From Actinomycetes bacterium (GTDB lineage Bacteria > Actinomycetota > Thermoleophilia > Solirubrobacterales > Solirubrobacteraceae): a DNA stretch of 13,718 nt. The notes beneath the pieces are model-generated. The model was not told the DNA's origin, did no database searches, and saw only the letters and a program-made list of their open reading frames with translations. The stretch covers positions 1 through 13,718 of the forward strand of contig JAEZDB010000454.1 in the NCBI GenBank assembly GCA_023429855.1. Direction: 5' to 3'. Positions 12,531 through 13,718 of this stretch are shown piece by piece (the stretch's first letter is position 1; the number at the start of each line of letters is the position of its first letter). A program made the translations under genes and the position numbers.

Positions 12531-13718
12531 ATGCAGAAACAGGTCCTGGTTAGCGCAGACCGCGGCGAAACCCGCGTTGCCCTCCTCGAGAAGTCGACCA
12601 GCGCGCCCAAGCGGCGCCGCAAGGCCGACCCGGCCGAGGGGTATCAGGTCGCCGAGCTGTACTTCGAGCGCCGCGGCGCGCGGTCGATCGTCGGCAACGT
12701 CTACAAGGGCAAGGTCGACAACGTCCTGCCCGGTCTCGAAGCGGCGTTCGTCGACATCGGGCTGGAGAAGAACGGCTTCCTCCACGTCGACGAGATCGTC
12801 CTGCCCGGCGTCGAGCAGGTCAAACGCGGCCGCGGCCCGGCCAACGGGCCGAAGATCTCCGACCTGCTCAAGCCGGGGCAGGAGATCACCGTGCAGGTGA
12901 TCAAGGACCCGCTCAAGAGCAAGGGCGCGCGCCTCTCGATGGAGCTCACCATCGCCGGCCGCTACCTCGTCTACGCCCCCACGGGCGAAGGCACGGGCGT
13001 CTCCAAGCGCCTCGACGACAAAGAGCGCGAGCGGCTCCGGAAAGAGATCAAGGGCCTCGACACGGCCGGTGGCGGCGTCATCGTCCGCACCGCCGCCCAT
13101 GGCGCCGACCGCGCCGGCTTCGAGCGCGAGATGCTCTACCTCAAGAAGCTCCACGAGGTGCTCGAGGCCCGCGTCAAGAAGTCGCAGGCGCCCTCGCTGG
13201 TCTTCCAGGAGGCCGACCTTGCCGTGCGCGTCGTGCGCGACATCTTCGCCGGCGACTTCGAACGCGCCCTGATCGACGACGACGCCCAGTACGAGCGCCT
13301 CGTCGGCTTCCTGCAGCGCACGGCTCCGGAGCTCGCCGACAAGGTCGAGCGCTACCGCGGCCGCAAGCCGCTGCTCGAGGAGTACTCCGTCGACGAGGAG
13401 ATCGAGGGGCTGCTCGCCAAGCGCGTCGACCTGCCCTCCGGCGGCTACCTGATCATCGACTACGCCGAGGCCCTCACGGTCATCGACGTGAACTCCGGGT
13501 CGTTTGTCGGCAAGGGCAAGCAGGCCCGCCTCGAAGACACGATCACGAAGATCAACCTCGAGGCTGCCGAAGAGGTCGTGCGCCAGCTGCGCCTGCGCGA
13601 CATCGGCGGCATCATCGTCATCGACTTCATCGACATGGCCCGCGCGCGTAACCGCGACGCCGTGCTCAAGGTGCTGCGCACCGCGCTCGAGCTCGACCGC
13701 ACGAAGACCTACACCGCC
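12531..13718 (+). CDS. rng: Ribonuclease E/G family endoribonuclease, 3' end missing
   Basis: This enzyme cuts single-stranded RNA in rRNA maturation and mRNA decay. The frame starts at ATG 12531 and is open to the window edge: 396 residues, without the C-terminus. The N-terminal S1-type RNA-binding domain spans about 52-145 (GNVYKGKVDNVLPGLEAAF, then IGLEKNGFLHVDEIV). A 5'-sensor and RNase H-like region follows. The DNase I-like catalytic part has IDVNSGSF, with Asp319 and Asn321, and VIDFIDM with Asp365, matching the metal-binding Asp303, Asn305 and Asp346 of E. coli RNase E. The zinc-link cysteines would lie beyond the window. A basic insertion, KSTSAPKRRRKADPAEG (21-37), interrupts the first strands. 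No long N-terminal extension is present, so the layout is closer to RNase G, but RNase E cannot be excluded without the C-terminus. No strong ribosome binding site is seen; the gene starts 12 bases after rodA and is probably cotranscribed. Confidence 0.93.
   Translation, partial: MQKQVLVSADRGETRVALLEKSTSAPKRRRKADPAEGYQVAELYFERRGARSIVGNVYKGKVDNVLPGLEAAFVDIGLEKNGFLHVDEIVLPGVEQVKRGRGPANGPKISDLLKPGQEITVQVIKDPLKSKGARLSMELTIAGRYLVYAPTGEGTGVSKRLDDKERERLRKEIKGLDTAGGGVIVRTAAHGADRAGFEREMLYLKKLHEVLEARVKKSQAPSLVFQEADLAVRVVRDIFAGDFERALIDDDAQYERLVGFLQRTAPELADKVERYRGRKPLLEEYSVDEEIEGLLAKRVDLPSGGYLIIDYAEALTVIDVNSGSFVGKGKQARLEDTITKINLEAAEEVVRQLRLRDIGGIIVIDFIDMARARNRDAVLKVLRTALELDRTKTYTA

Noticed and set aside
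1..13718. CRISPR array, tRNA or rRNA gene, prophage or insertion sequence
   Set aside because: No regularly spaced repeats, cloverleaf signatures, ribosomal RNA motifs, integrase or transposase motifs were seen; the whole window reads as conserved core chromosome.

Overview
The window is a chromosomal, non-mobile stretch of a very GC-rich bacterium. Every recognisable gene is on the + strand. The order valS-folC-(small membrane proteins)-ndk-maf-mreB-mreC-mreD-mrdA-rodA-rng is the conserved translation / nucleotide / cell-elongation neighbourhood of Actinomycetota. GTG starts, ATGA and GTGA stop-start overlaps, scarce Shine-Dalgarno sites and apparently leaderless genes fit a high-GC actinobacterium. 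I infer a deep-branching class such as Thermoleophilia (Solirubrobacterales), because maf sits between ndk and mreB and a complete mreBCD-mrdA-rodA set is present. That placement is inference, not proof.

Layout. Bases 1-365 hold no supportable gene but contain a large nested inverted repeat (148-334) and a promoter-like box before valS. Valyl-tRNA synthetase (366-3035) is followed, with a GTGA overlap, by the bifunctional folate enzyme FolC (3032-4474), then, with an ATGA overlap, by a 38-residue single-span membrane protein (4471-4587). A 133-base gap carries small hairpins and an odd repeat of the small gene's 3' end. Next come a 131-residue two-span membrane protein with a cytoplasmic helix (4721-5116), nucleoside diphosphate kinase (5175-5582), a perfect 21-bp hairpin (5620-5668) and Maf nucleotide pyrophosphatase (5718-6386).

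From 6447 to 12518 lies the elongasome cluster: actin-like MreB, periplasmic scaffold MreC, membrane protein MreD, the class B penicillin-binding protein PBP2 (mrdA) and the SEDS glycosyltransferase RodA. mreC-mreD, mreD-mrdA and mrdA-rodA overlap by 4 bases, implying translational coupling and near-stoichiometric production of one machine that builds the side wall of a rod-shaped cell. The window ends inside an RNase E/G gene (12531-13718, 3' end missing).

The best candidates for a second look are not exotic genes. They are (1) the BIME-like inverted pair before valS, (2) the 21-bp hairpin after ndk with symmetry inside each arm, (3) a recurring TAGRYT box placed exactly where it would give leaderless or near-leaderless transcripts, twice built on a stop codon, (4) the 38-residue membrane peptide coupled to folC, and (5) an arginine-rich MreD tail and a cysteine-flanked insertion in PBP2. 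I saw no phage, transposase, CRISPR array, tRNA or rRNA, and no clear sign of a new defence or biosynthetic system.
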